This document shows, in pieces, positions 34,599 through 46,689 of a stretch of 64,000 nt of DNA. Numbering within the stretch: position 1 is the first letter of the stretch; the number at the start of each line of letters is the position of its first letter. The notes under the pieces were generated by a model. It did no database searches and was not told the DNA's origin. It worked only from the letters and a program-made list of their open reading frames with translations. Source of the DNA: Bretschneidera sinensis (taxonomy: Eukaryota > Streptophyta > Magnoliopsida > Brassicales > Akaniaceae); assembly GCA_023935145.1 (NCBI GenBank), contig CM043705.1, positions 53,251,084-53,315,083 on the forward strand. Direction: 5' to 3'. Position numbers and translations under genes: made by a program.

Positions 34599-36018
34599 TT
34601 TATTCATATGGGAAGCGGAGATTCTGCAAATTGGACAGCTTTAGGTTAACACGCATGCTTGAATACTTAAGGTAGAGAATAAAATATTCTCTTGGAGTTC
34701 AGTTATCCTTTCGATTTATGAATTATTATTATGAAAAGAAAAAAAAGAGTCCAACCCAGAAAGATAGAGGCTACTTCAGTTCTTCAACTAGTGTTCAAAG
34801 GCTCATTTAAGGTGAGTTTGAGATTGCTGTAACGTTTTCAAAAGTACAGTGACAAAAGTGTTGTGAGACAATCACAATGTAGTGTTTGGTAAAATTAACT
34901 ATGAAATTATTGTAGTTATGTAAAAATATCTAAAATAGACATAATAATGATAGTGTCTTCATAGTTGGAAAGAACAATAAAGAATCTTTTTGTCTAAGAA
35001 ATTTTCATTAAGTCAAAGGGTATTTTTGGAAATCTTTGATAGCCATTAATGTTTTTACTGTCACCTTAAGAGTAGTTTTAAGAAATCCACGTTTTGTATC
35101 ATAACTTTTGCTAACATGCTTAGTAATTAAATTCTACCAAACACAAAGTTTAGATTTCTAAATTTGAAAAAGCAGATTTTGTTACCCCACCACAATACTA
35201 AACGCACTCTTAAGTTCCTTTCAAGTTTATGTCCATGGTTTTGATTATCAGTTTTAGATACAAACCACAAAAGATTGAAGTGTATGGTAAATCAAATTAT
35301 TGCTGCTTCTATTGGTCTCCTCCCCTGCTAGTAGTACTGGAAATAGCTAACAACATAAATTTTCATGGTCTTGTTACAATGTAGTTGAAATGTCAATGTT
35401 TGAGGTTAACTCTCAACATGCTGTACTAGCTGTAGCTGTATATTTCTGGCTATTACTTTCAACATGTTAAGAGCTTTTACACGAGGTGGTAGATCAGAGT
35501 TGCACCACTAACTCTAGGGGTTTTTACTCTGTTACAAGATTGTTGAGACTTAGATGATTATAAAAATGTATTAGGAAGAGTGGCTTTGGAGCTGCATCTT
35601 TTTTGAAAGAAGGAGCTGCTGAACCATTTTCATTCTAGATTGGACTTTAGAGCTCTTTCATGAAGTGCAAGCATGCTATAGATAGACTAGAAATTTTACA
35701 ATCCCATATATTATGGTAATATAATAATTAGGATATTATATTATATTATAATTTTTTTTTTTTCAATAATTTTTATGAACCAAAGATTTGACTATCGATT
35801 TACTGATTGAACCAGTAATCATTAATCAGTGACCCATTGCCTTGACCGGTTAGATGTCCGGTTCGGTTCTGATACCTATGAGTGAAACTAGCATAGTCAG
35901 AGTAAAAGAAACGGTTATATGATTTCTTTTTAAAATGAAAAAATTTGAAGGAAAGGAAAGGAATATGATCCTGTCAACCGGTTTGACCAGATGGGAAGAC
36001 TAGACCGATTGCCCAAAG
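34599..36018. other. Intergenic region upstream of the UXT-like gene
   Basis: No protein gene can be supported. GAACCAGTAATC and GACCGGTTAGATGTCCGGTTCGGTT phrases near 35,805-35,870 look like repeat ends, but no complete element was delimited. Confidence 0.35.
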
Positions 36019-36126
36019 CTGCCATAATTACGCTTGTACTTGTTAAGTCTGTTAAACAGGTCAGTGGCTGTACTGCCATAATTATGCTTGTGCTTGTTAA
36101 GTCTGTTAAACAGGTCAGTGGCTGTA
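36019..36126. repeat. 54-bp tandem duplication
   Basis: Two adjacent copies beginning CTGCCATAATTA and ending GTCAGTGGCTGTA differ at only two positions, so the duplication is recent. It lies about 700 bases before the UXT-like start codon. The open frames over it come from the repeat itself. Confidence 0.85.
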
Positions 36127-36805
36127 TGTACATACACCAGCACGCAACCACCAAAACTCGAAACTTGTTTAGGACTGTAAACAACAACTCCTACAGAACA
36201 TACACTAAAGACGTGAGTAACTTGAAACGCCCTTACACTGGCGTTATACTTTCCTCTCCTCTCCTCCTTTTTCCTACAATAATACAATAGCATTTTATAC
36301 AGTATATACATATTCTTTGAAATCCAAATATGTAATATAATAGGATTGTCAGTAAGATCAGTACATGACAGGTGCTTTCTCAAAGTTTGTTTGTTTCTTT
36401 GATTTTCAGCGCCCCCTTCCCTCCCCTCCTCTCCCCTCCCCTTTATGCATATGCTTGTTACTAGCAGGTTTATATGTGGTTTATTGAGTTAGTGCACTTT
36501 AAATGTTTGATAAAATTTCTAACTGAAATCTAATAAACTAATTGCTGTTGAAACTTGATCCTGGTACAGTTGAATATAAACTTCAAAAGAGTTGTTTAAA
36601 AAATTATGTACAGTGAATATTTTTTCTTAGAATTTGGAGTAACAATCAAAAGGAGTAAACTAAGCAAACTTGTTGATGTAAAGAGAAATGCTGCAATTTT
36701 GCTTCTGTTAGATGAGTCGTTAACCGTTATGTAAAACAATGATAGATTACAATGCCTTTTTCTTAACCTTTGTGAAGACTGAAATTTTGGCTTAATCCTG
36801 TAAGT

Positions 36806-39800
36806 ATGGCAGCCATGGACAAGGTACGCCTGGAGAAAGTGCAGAAATTTGAGGAATTTGTCGATGGCCGCTTGAAACCAGACCTTGTTCGCACCATTGC
36901 TCAACGGTATATAACATTCATTCAAAATTGAGACAGGAAATTTTGCAAAAGCATATGATATTTAATAAATCTCGTATAATTGATTGTATCGTCGTCAGGC
37001 AGAATAAACTAGATGTGTATACTATCTATGAACTACGTAAATGCTGCATAAGTTTAGTTCTTGTTTCTTTTAATTACTTGAAGTGTTTTAATAAGGTTTA
37101 AATGATCTCCAGAGTTCTCAACTCCTTGTGAAAGTGGAGGGTGAAACAAGCAGCAATTGTTATGCACAGCTAATTCATAGTGGTAATACATGCTAATTCA
37201 TTGCATTTCTTCTCTTAATTTGCAGGGACAAGGTATTTGAAGAACAAAAAGCTTTGTATCCTTTCTATGTGAATTTGTGTTTATTGAGATACATATTTTG
37301 CTCCCTTTTCCATTCAGCTGAACTTCTATTAATGGGTTTCTGTTGAAACATGGTGATATGTTTGCTCAAATGTTTATAAGTAGTTGTCTATTGTTAATGG
37401 TTTGTTTGGATCTCATAAGAGAAGAAGTACTTGTAAATTATAATGGACAACTTTTAAGCATTTTCAATCTTTTCTTTTTGTTGTTTTAGATTCTTTATTG
37501 CCCTTGTTGGCAAACTAATTTCAGAAAACCAGCCCAATATATTGCAAGCACTGCTAGAAGAAGCACCAAAGCTAAATCTTTTTGAATTTTTCTTCAGCCC
37601 CCGGGGGGAGTTTTCTTGCAGCATTTTTAATCATTTAACTTTTTCTTTGAACTTTCCTAGATCCAAATGAAGGCTAAGATAAATTTCATATTCATAACCT
37701 CTTCTGTTGATCCTTGCATGTATGTGCCTTGACTCTTTTTTAACTTGTAGCTCAAGTTTACGGATGAACATAGAAAATCTGGAGAAAAATAGTGTAACCA
37801 GTCTTAGGACATTGGTCAATATTGGCTCTGAAGTCTACATGCAAGCTGATGTGTAAGCCTTTTATATATCTCCTTTCCTGGTGCCTTTTATATTTCTTCT
37901 TTCCTGGTGCCTTTTATATTTCTTCTTTCCTGGTGCCTTGTGCCCTTGTTTTTATCTTACATAGGTGATGCATGTTCAGATTAATTTTGTTCTCAGTTTT
38001 AACTCAAAAAAAGAAAAGAAAAAATTGATGGTACTGCATATCATTGACTATGTGTCCAAAACTTTTGTTTTTGCATTTGCTCTGGGGCTAATCACAACTA
38101 TTGTGAAATATAATTCCACATAGAAGCGCTTACATGTTCTGGTTTATGGGTGAGCATGGATACTGCGCACAAGGATTTATATCGAACTTATCCTTAGCAA
38201 CTATATTGAGATGTTTATCTTGTTTTCATGAATTTTGCCTTAATGTTACTTTTTTTGGGGTGGGTGGGTGGGTGGGTTGTGGTCTGGGTGTTTTGTTTGA
38301 CTACAGGCCAGATACACGACACATATTTGTTGATATTGGACTAGGATTCCACGTGGAGTTCACCTGGTCAGAAGCTATACATTACATATCACAAAGGGAA
38401 GAAAAGTTAACCAGGTGCACATTATGTTTAATTGATTGAGGTTGTTTTCTTGAAAGTTCTTTTAATCAATGATTTGTACCACGTACTGTGTACCAAATAA
38501 CCTGCTAGTCATAGAATAGAAATGAGTTAGCAGCAACAACCAAGGAAACTTTATGATATTTAGAAGTAGCTTATATCATGAGCTCTGCTTCCTACTTATG
38601 TCAATTTTCGAATCGTATGGTCTTTCATTCATGTTACAGAGAATTCATTGAATGCCTTTTTTCTGCTTCTTCTTCTTCTCATGGGGCCTACTTAGTCAGT
38701 GAGTTAAAGACTTTCCACATTAAATAATTCAGACCAGGATGCATTGTACAAATTGCTATATGCAAGCTTAATTTAGTCCAAGTATACTTATAGAGAAAAA
38801 TTAGCTTATTTGAATCATCGCAGCTGCCACCAAGAGATAAATGGAAATAAAAGCTGCATACCTCATGTATGGTGGATTTTCAAAGACCACTTGTTTGAGA
38901 GGCTGGTGATGTATGTTCATGTTATTCTCCTCTCTTTGTTTTTGTTGGTTGACCTTAATCAGGGCAAGAGATGGAAAAATAAGTTCAGGATTTTCCCCAT
39001 ATGTCTTCACATTATCAGATAGATAATTCTTGACTATTGATTATTATGGGTACTTGATGTGCATGCTGTACTAAGGTCACTATCCACTGAATAGCAACTA
39101 GGCAAGTGCTACCTTAAGTGGCAGGCATGCATGTGGAGCAGAAGAGGGAGTAGCTAGCCATAAAGTTCCATAGTTAAGGGTGCAGCAGTGTGCAAGAATG
39201 AGTGAATGGCTCGAGCCAACTGAATGGTGCAAAGAGAGGTAATGGTAGACTTAACATGACATGGGTTGAGTTATGATTTCAGGGAAAAACACTTGACCTC
39301 TACAGAGTTAACTGGAGATATAATTTTTGAAGGGGAAAATTGGGGAAAAAGGGATCTATATAGACGATCCCAACTAGTTTGGTAATAATGCTTAGTTGAG
39401 TTGCTTTGTAGCCAGTCTCTTTTGCAAACTGATGGGTCCATAAATATCCTAAGAACTGATGGGTCCATAAATAACCTAAGTTTAGGCTTCAAATAAACAA
39501 ACATTAAAGAGGGTATTTCGTTCCTGCAGAATGTCATTTTAGATCTTATGATCTATCTGGTAAGTTATCTTTAACTTAATTTTTCCTGTATATGCTTCAA
39601 ATCTCTCTCTCGTCTGTTTGGTGAGTGCCTTCAGTTATTCAAACTGAAGTGCTGATATAATATGCAGGCAAATAGAGGAGTATACTCGCCTTATTGCATC
39701 AATTAAAGCCCAGATCAAGCTGGTATGTCTCATTTTCTTCGTCTCCCCACCACCCCAGCATTTTCTTTAAAACCGTATGATTCAAATACGAGATAGAAAA

Positions 39801-40008
39801 AGTAGAAGGCAAGATTGGACTAGACATGATAAGTGTATAATGCAAACAATATTTGAATTTCAGATATGACACAAAAGCCTAGTATTTCATTTAGATAGTT
39901 TTGGGTTCTGAGAACAACCACTAAATATGTTGCATGCAGGTCTGTGAGGGAATCCGAGAGTTACTTGAGCTTCCAGCAGAGAAACCTGGGCCAGAGCGCA
40001 TTTTTTAA
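36806..40008 (+). CDS. UXT: UXT-like prefoldin alpha-type subunit, 154 aa, six exons
   Basis: Exons are 36,806-36,906, 37,226-37,255, 37,751-37,852, 38,307-38,414, 39,668-39,722 and 39,940-40,008. All introns are GT-AG, phases agree and the total is 465 bases. The product has a first coiled-coil helix (EKVQKFEEFVDGRLKPDLV), then a central beta-hairpin part (SLRTLVNIGSEVYMQADV, RHIFVDIGLGFHVEFTWSEA), then a second helix (EEKLTRQIEEYTRLIASIKA). This is the prefoldin alpha fold. Length and motifs match the UXT/ART-27 family (about 150 residues), including Arabidopsis At1g26660 as I remember it. UXT belongs to prefoldin-like co-chaperone complexes (URI/R2TP type) in other eukaryotes, and that role is inferred here. 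Two in-frame ATGs (36,806 and 36,815) are possible; the second, in context GCCATGG, gives 151 aa. Exon 2 is only 30 bases. Confidence 0.92.
37868..37940. repeat. Short tandem repeat in an intron of the UXT-like gene
   Basis: A unit of about 27 bases (CTTTCCTGGTGCCTTTTATATTT-like) is repeated nearly three times just after exon 3. It increases the pyrimidine content of the intron and does not disturb the splice sites used in the model. Confidence 0.75.
38257..38278. repeat. (GGGT)n microsatellite in an intron
   Basis: Five GGGT/GGTG units in a row about 30 bases before exon 4. On the transcript this is a G-run close to the acceptor site. Confidence 0.8.
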
Positions 40009-41040
40009 CATTGATAACTTGAATATATAGCTATGCTAAAGTGCTAATCTATGATTTGTGCTCTTCTTAAGGGGAAAAACAAAAGGGTGTTAAGGAAATG
40101 AGAAGATTTTTAATTGTTGATGTACATTGGATTTAATCTTCTGTTCTTGCTTCTCTGGCTTCTCTCTTTCCCAAACACTGGTTTAGTTCTGTTGCCTTTT
40201 CAGTGCATCTCAACTTGGGCCTGAATTAGGCATACAAAGATTACTGTGAGGTAAATGGGCTGGGAGTGTAAATTTATAGAATCGAGCCTGAATTAGTATC
40301 AATATAATGGGCTGACCCAACTCAGGTGAAACTGAAGTCGAGCTAGAGGCCTGATTTCAATTTGGAAATATTTGGGACATCTATAGTCCGCAGCTTTGAG
40401 TCTATTTGCCGATATTGAACAGTGCTCTAGGCAGCGTAGATATTCGCTATTTGGATGTTTAAACTTTTTTTTTTTTATTGAAGCGATAATATATATAAGT
40501 AGTAATACAATGATGATTTGGTTATAATATAAACCCTTACTATTTTATTATTTATGTAAAAACTCACAATATTATCATAACTTATCTAAAGTGAGAAATA
40601 ATCGATACGTAAGTCGAACAAATATTTCACACACCGTTGGAATCGAATAGGAGACTTTGTAGTTTTAGAACTTCAACATTAATCACTAGGTAAATACTTT
40701 ATTGGTAAACATGTTTTTTTTTTTGTATTTACTAATAGATAAGTATAGACGATGTTTGGGTTCAATTTAAAATTAATTTTAAATTAAAATTATTTTTTAA
40801 ATGATTTAAATATGATTGTACTCTTTTTTAACACCACATATTTTCAATTGTTTCAATCAACTCTCGTAATTTTCTCAAAGATAACGGAATTCCACCTCCA
40901 ATGCCATGCAGGTGCTGAGGTGGCAAAAAATAACAAAAAATTTATTTATTTTCGCGGGTAAAAGCCTGCCAAACCAATTAGTGACTCAAATAGCCCTCTT
41001 CTCTGGTCAAACAAAAGCTCTTGTTTTGCAGTCCGGTGAT
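40009..41040. other. Downstream region of the UXT-like gene
   Basis: The first ~300 bases probably include the 3' untranslated region. No gene follows. At 40,440-40,740 AT-rich sequence with a CGATACGTAAGTCGAAC...GGAATCGAATAGGAG phrase looks like the tail of an old retroelement. Confidence 0.35.
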
Positions 41041-41218
41041 AAAGAGAAAGAGTTCGATGTCAACAGCTCACCATATAGGTGAGATCTTGCCTACATGTTT
41101 GTGTGGAGAAACAGCAGTGCTCCGAACATCCTGCACTCAAACTGACATAGGAAGAAGTTTTATGGATGCAAGCATATGGGTAAGAGGTCGCGAAGTGATT
41201 AGTGGCCTGGGCGGGTAA
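41041..41218 (+). pseudogene. GRF-type zinc-finger fragment
   Basis: Starting from an ATG at 41,057 (MSTAHHIGEILP), the frame reads CLCGETAVLRTSCTQTDIGRSFMDAS. GRF zinc fingers have C-x-C-G...T..T..N-G-R-F-x-x-C. The first two cysteines, the Thr and GR-F positions are present, but the third Cys is Ala and the last cysteine block is missing. A GTAAGAG at 41,178-41,184 could be a splice donor. With a key metal ligand lost it is most likely a dead gene fragment, possibly from a transposon. Confidence 0.55.
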
Positions 41219-41731
41219 TTTTCCATAATTTGTAATTCTACGTTGCATCGTAGATGGAATCCCGCTATCTTTGGATAGAATTAGTGACAGAATGGAGTAA
41301 ATTGTGCAATTGAGGGAGTTGATTGGAACCATTTAATGTTAAATAGTATTTTTATAAGAGTAGAGATAGAGAGACCGTAACGACCTACATCACAAACGTT
41401 CATATGTGATTTCCGCTAATCAGGCACATAAGCAGAATTTTTTCATTTTTCATTTGTCACTGTACGTTACTACTGTAGCTTTAAAAAAATTGGAAGAAAT
41501 TGTCACTCAAACTTCAAAAGGGACTGTTGGTAGTGTAAAAGTCTATTGTGTTCTAATCTTTATTTTTTCTACAAATTGCATGGTAACTATATTTTTATTT
41601 TTGGAAAATAACAAAAAAATTTAAAACATTCATTTTTTTTTAAAGAAAGAGTGACAATTAAAAGAGTAATAATTCTTGATACCTTATGAATTACTTACTC
41701 CATTTTATTTTATTAAAAATTGCACCAATAG

Positions 41732-43777
41732 TGTAATACCCGTGCTATTAGAGTATGAGTAAAAAAATTAAATTGATAAATATGATATGAAATTAAAATA
41801 ATATATAAATAAAAGATTTATTATTGAATAAAATAATTCTTTAAAAAAAAGATGCGTGGTGGTATAAAGAAAAAGAATAATGAAAAAAAAAGGACTCCTG
41901 GACATGCAAAGTTTGCACGTGAGACACCAACATGAAAGAAAAATGGTTGAACGGTGGTGGTGGGATTTGGTATAAAAAGTTACTATTTTTATTTTTGTTT
42001 ATTATTTTACCAAATCTTGTTTGGTTTTCTTTCTTCTTCAATAAAAATTACTCTATTTTTTAAAACACTTGAGAATTGAAAGAAAAGTTGAAAGAGTAAA
42101 ATTTTGAAGGGATTTACGAGAGAATTTTACAGAGTCACAAAAAGCTCTAAAAAAACGAAAAATAATAATGTAAATTTTATTTTTAAAATTTAGCATACAT
42201 AAAATTTCTTGGAATTCAATGTGGGAATTTTCAAAGAGTGTAAATTATGGAAAAATTGAAGAATAAATTACAAATCTTTAATTTAAATATTATATCAGGT
42301 GTGGACAATTAGCAATTGGGAGAAATTACTGAAAGGAGCAGAAAATGCAAGAAGGTGATCCACGAGTAGCTTTAAGTGCTACGTGGTGAGTTAGGTTTAC
42401 TTTAAGTAATCAAGATAAATAGGAAATATATAGTGATAGTATTTGAATAAATCATTAACTTATGATTTGGTGATAGATGAAAGTTCGTTGATAAGTATGT
42501 TAGGAATAGTGGATGTGTATAAAATTATTTTATGAGAAATAATATTATTGGAATAATGAGTCGATTTAATAATAAAGGCGATAGGTGAAATTCTTGACGA
42601 GCTATGGTTGATGATTTGATATGATTTATGAGAAGAGGAATTTAGTGGATCTCGACGAGTTATAGTTGATGATTTGATATGATTTATGATGAGAGAAATT
42701 TAGTGAAAATTTTCAAATAATAATTTGAGAATAATTAGGATAGCTAATTTGAATGTTTGAATACATGCTTGTTTCTATATTATTGTTCATATGCATATTT
42801 ATATTATTGTTCATATGCATACGCATGAAATAAAAAAACCGAGAAGGCAGTCAGTCTAAATGAAAATAAAAGAACCGGGAGGGCAATCGGTCTAAATGAA
42901 AATTGTGATAGCCGTTATATGCTGGAAATAAAGAACCGGAAGGCAGCCAGTCTGAATAAAAATAAAAGAATCGGGAAAGCAATCGGTCTAAGATAAACAT
43001 GTCGATATATGGGAAGACGTTCCCAATAATAATAACATTTAAATTCATGCATTGAATTTGCTTCAATATTGATTTTTATTACTTGAGATGCTAAAGTGTT
43101 ATTCATGATTGTAAATTTATTGATAGATGAATGAGTCACACAGAGAGACAATTATGCTAAGAAGAAATATGGAAATATGAAATGAAGAGGATTATCTGGG
43201 TGACTAGTTATATGATGTGAACCTCATAATGAGGTAATTATGAGATAGATTTGATAATCTCAAGATGATGATTAACTATATGAAAAAAAGATATTTATAA
43301 AGGAAGAGAATTTGATATGAGTAGTTATAATAGAATGTTATTATCAAAATATATAAGATATAGATGAATGAATATTAGAAGATTACTTATACAAATTGGA
43401 TACTTCTAGTAAGTTTAATTCACTAAGGTTGTGAAGCTCACTCCTCATTGTACAATGATTTCAGGTAGCATGCAGGATAGATAGTTTGGTGAGTTGAGAT
43501 TCAGACAAAGTCATTATCTATAAGCCACGTGGTTCACATCCTCAGACTAATGAAAAACAACAAAACAAAAATTTATTTTAAATATTCATGCATATTACGT
43601 TATATATAATGTTTAAGTCAAGATCTGAAAGATGTATCTCTCTTGTTGAAGGTTGAGGACTAATGTAAAAATTGCAGTTGGTATTATTTTTTATTGTTGC
43701 ATATATATGTCATGTTGGAAATTTTAAAATGTAACAACACCGTCTCGGGGGTGGCCAACCTGTGATAGGTCATTACA
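41732..43777 (+). repeat. 5' LTR of gypsy element a (2,046 bp)
   Basis: Recognised by TGTAATACCC...GTGGCCAACC...TTACA ends shared with the other family members. It contains the conserved palindrome CCACGAGTAGC...GCTACGTGG (42,360-42,386). Between about 42,838 and 43,010 it has short repeats of ACCGGGAGGGCAATCGGTCT and GATAGCCG-TATATGCTGGAAATAA type. Confidence 0.82.
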
Positions 43778-43873
43778 ATTTTAGTATCAGAGTATTAGGT
43801 TTTATGATTCTGTAGACTATATAAAAAGAAATAAAGTGAAAGATTAAAATAAACTATATTTTAATGCAGAGTT

Positions 43874-44774
43874 TGAGGATGACACGTGGACGTGCTAGAA
43901 CTAGAATTAGAGTTGTTGATTGAGAGGGCATGGTAGGCCCCAATTTTTTAAACAAGTTGAGATTGAGATGGAAGTTGAGTCTGAATCTGTGGTTCCTAGA
44001 AGGGAACGTGTTGACAGTATAATTGATATTAGTGGGGGTATGAGAGAATCTAGAGTTGAAAGAGATGAGCTAAAAGAAGCTTTTGCTCATGCTCTTGAGA
44101 AAATGAATGTAACAAATGATAGAATTGATAGTTTATAGCATAGACTTAATGAACAAGCTAGAACAGTGCCTGAGGTTGTTGTAAACCCAATAATGGTAGA
44201 CGTTCAAAAGAGGAAATGTGAGTTTATGCATTAGATGCAGAGAGATTTTTTTGTTAAATATATTTAGTTGAATGCTTTGTTGCTTAAAGGATCTATAAAT
44301 CCTTTTGAGCCTGAGCTATGGGTGAAATATGTAAAGAGATTATTTGGTATTTTACTAGTGAGAGACATGCAGAGGGTTGTCTTTGCTTCGTTTGAGTTAG
44401 AAGGAGAATCTTTAGAATGATGGGAGGATACTCTTCCCAGGGTAAGTGCATATGTTGATAGACCCTTAACCTGGTTTAAGGAGGTTTTGCTTGATAAATA
44501 CTTTTCTTATACCTTTAGAGCTAAACAAGAGAGAGATTTTATTTATTTAAGGCAAATGTATTAACTATGACTCAATATGATAGGAGATTTGTGCCTTTGT
44601 CGAGGTTTGTACCAGAAATTGTAGACCTAGAGGAGAAGTGTAAGAGATTCATAGATGAATTACATTTTGAGATTAAATTGAAACTATCTTACATGATGCA
44701 TATGAATTATGCTAGGTTGGTGGATAGAGCATTATAGATTGAGAAGGATGTGATGGAGTTAGGAGGTAGGAGGA
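43874..44774 (+). pseudogene. gag: Broken gag of gypsy element a
   Basis: The frame begins near the MTRGRARTR-like ATG at 43,879 and has stops, with an open part at 43,920-44,138 (coiled-coil-like, charged). The gag domain blocks FEPELWVKYVKRLF, FASFELEGESLE*W and RQERDFIYLRQM remain up to 44,560, followed by LSRFVPEIVDLEEKCKRFIDEL-like sequence to about 44,660. Element b cuts it off before any zinc knuckle. Confidence 0.75.
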
Positions 44775-46679
44775 TGTAACAACCTATCCCGGGTGGGCCA
44801 CCCCCGAGATGGTGTTGTCACATTTTGAAAATCCCAGCACGCGACAGATATGCAATAAGAAAAAATAACACTAACATAAATTTTTACATCAATCCTCAAC
44901 CCTTAACATGGGAGATACATCATTCTGATATTGACTTAATACAACATACTATACATGAATATTTACAAATAATTTTTTATTTTTTTTTCTCATTAATCTA
45001 AGGATGTGGACACGTACGTGGCTTACAGAAAATGATTTTGTCTGAACCTCAGCTCGTCAAACTATCTGTCATGCCTGCTACTTGAAATCATTGTACAATG
45101 AGGAGTGAGTTTCATAAGCTCATTGAATTAAATTTACTAGAAGTATTCAATTTTATATTTCCAGTTACATCTTACATTTCAATTACTTCTAAAAATCTTC
45201 CGATATTCGTTCATCTTTTTTCCTCAAATACTTCAATAACAGTATTCTGTAATCACTACTCAATTTCATAATTCCCCTATTACACAATATCTTCTTAAGT
45301 TACTCATCATACATATTTCCATATTTCTTCCTTAGCATTTTTTTTTCTCTCTGTGAGACTCATTCCTCTATCAATAGATTTACAATCATAAATAACATTT
45401 TAACATATCAAGCAATAACAATCAATATTTAAAACAAATGCAATGCGTGAAGTTAAATGTTATTATTATTGGGAACGTCTTCCCATATGTCGACATGTTT
45501 TTATCTTAGATCGGCTGCGTTCCTGGTTATTTTATTCTCATTTAGACCGGCTGCCCTCCCGGTTTTTTTATTTTTATTTAGACTGGCTGCCCTCCCGGTT
45601 CTTTTATTTCATGCATATGCATATGAATAATGATATGAATATGCATATGAATAATAAAATAAAAACAAGCATGTATTCAAATATTTAAACTAGTTATCCT
45701 GATTATTCTCAAATTATTATTTGAAAATTTTCACTAAATTCCTTTCTTCATAAATCATATCAAATCATCAACCATAGCTTATCAAGATCCACTAAATTTC
45801 CTTACCTCATAAATCATAACAAATCATTAACCATAGCTCATCAATAATTTTACTTATCACCTTTATTATTAAATCGACTCATTATTCCAATAATATTATT
45901 TCTCATAAAATAATTCTCTACACGTCTACTATTCCTATCATACCTATCAACCAACTTTCATCTATCACCACATCATAAGTTAATAATTTATTCTAATATT
46001 ATCACTATATATTTCATATTTATCTTGATTACTTAAAGTAAATCTAACTCACCACGTAGCACTAAGAGCTACCCGTGGATCACCTCATTGCATTTCCTGC
46101 TCATCTCAGCAATTTCTCCCAGTTGCTGATCGTCAACACCTAACATAATATTTATATTAAAATTTCTAATTTATTCTTTAATTCTTCCATAATTCACATC
46201 ATTTGAAAATTCTCACTTTGAATTTCGGGAAATTTCATGTATGCTAGATTTCAAAAATAAAACTTATATTATTATCTTCTATTTTTCTTAGAGCTTCTCG
46301 TGCCTCTCTGTAAAATTCTTCCGTAAACCCCTTCAAAATTTTACTCTTTCAACCATTCTTTTAGTCCCCAAGCATTTAAAGAAATAGAGTAGCTTGAATT
46401 GAGGAATTTTATGTTATATGCAGATTTTTGCCCCCCTCCCCCCCCTCAACTGTTCACTTTTGTGCGGTGTATCATACATGATACACAGCACACCACACTC
46501 CCTCTTTTGGTAACACCTGGATTCCAGGTGTTGCCACATTGTTTTTCTTTTCTTCTTCCTACCCACACTAAACACGTCCATCTTTTTTTTCTTTTTTTAA
46601 AGATAATTATTTTATTCAATAATAATTATTTCACGTATATATATTATTTTAATCTTACTTTATGAATACGGGTATTACA
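44775..46679 (-). repeat. 3' LTR of gypsy element b (1,905 bp)
   Basis: It begins TGTAACAACC and ends GGTATTACA on the plus strand, the inverse of element a's LTR. The conserved palindrome is at 46,052-46,078 (CCACGTAGC...CCCGTGG). The polypurine tract AAGGTGGGTAGAAG on the minus strand lies at 46,680-46,693. Confidence 0.82.
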
Positions 46680-46689
46680 CTTCTACCCA

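Larger units (their letters stand above)
41732..44774 (+). mobile_element. Gypsy element a: 5' LTR and part of gag, interrupted by element b
   Basis: The 5' LTR (41,732-43,777) starts TGTAATACCCG and ends TCATTACA. A degenerate initiator-Met primer site (TAGTATCAGAGT, 43,782-43,793) follows, and then gag up to 44,774. There the inverted LTR of element b begins. The rest of this element is not seen in the window. The family is the same or closely related to elements b, c and the one at 2,634. Confidence 0.82.

Noticed and set aside
33730..35890. A possible 2-kb transposon bounded by GGTTCAACC- and GGTTCGGTT-like ends
   Set aside because: The supposed ends do not pair convincingly as inverted or direct repeats, no target duplication was seen and no transposase is readable.
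35930..36383. Frames with repeated STSIIMAVQPLTCLTDL-type text
   Set aside because: The protein repeat is only the translation of the recent 54-bp DNA duplication. No promoter or splice support was seen.
37226..37255. Reading exon 2 of the UXT-like gene further, through TTG TAT CC
   Set aside because: The GT at 37,256 keeps phase with exon 3 and gives the expected AFSSLRMNIENL join, while reading through breaks the family pattern.
46399..46665. 88-codon plus-strand frame in the LTR of element b
   Set aside because: It lies wholly in LTR sequence, starts beside a C-run and has no counterpart in the related LTRs.
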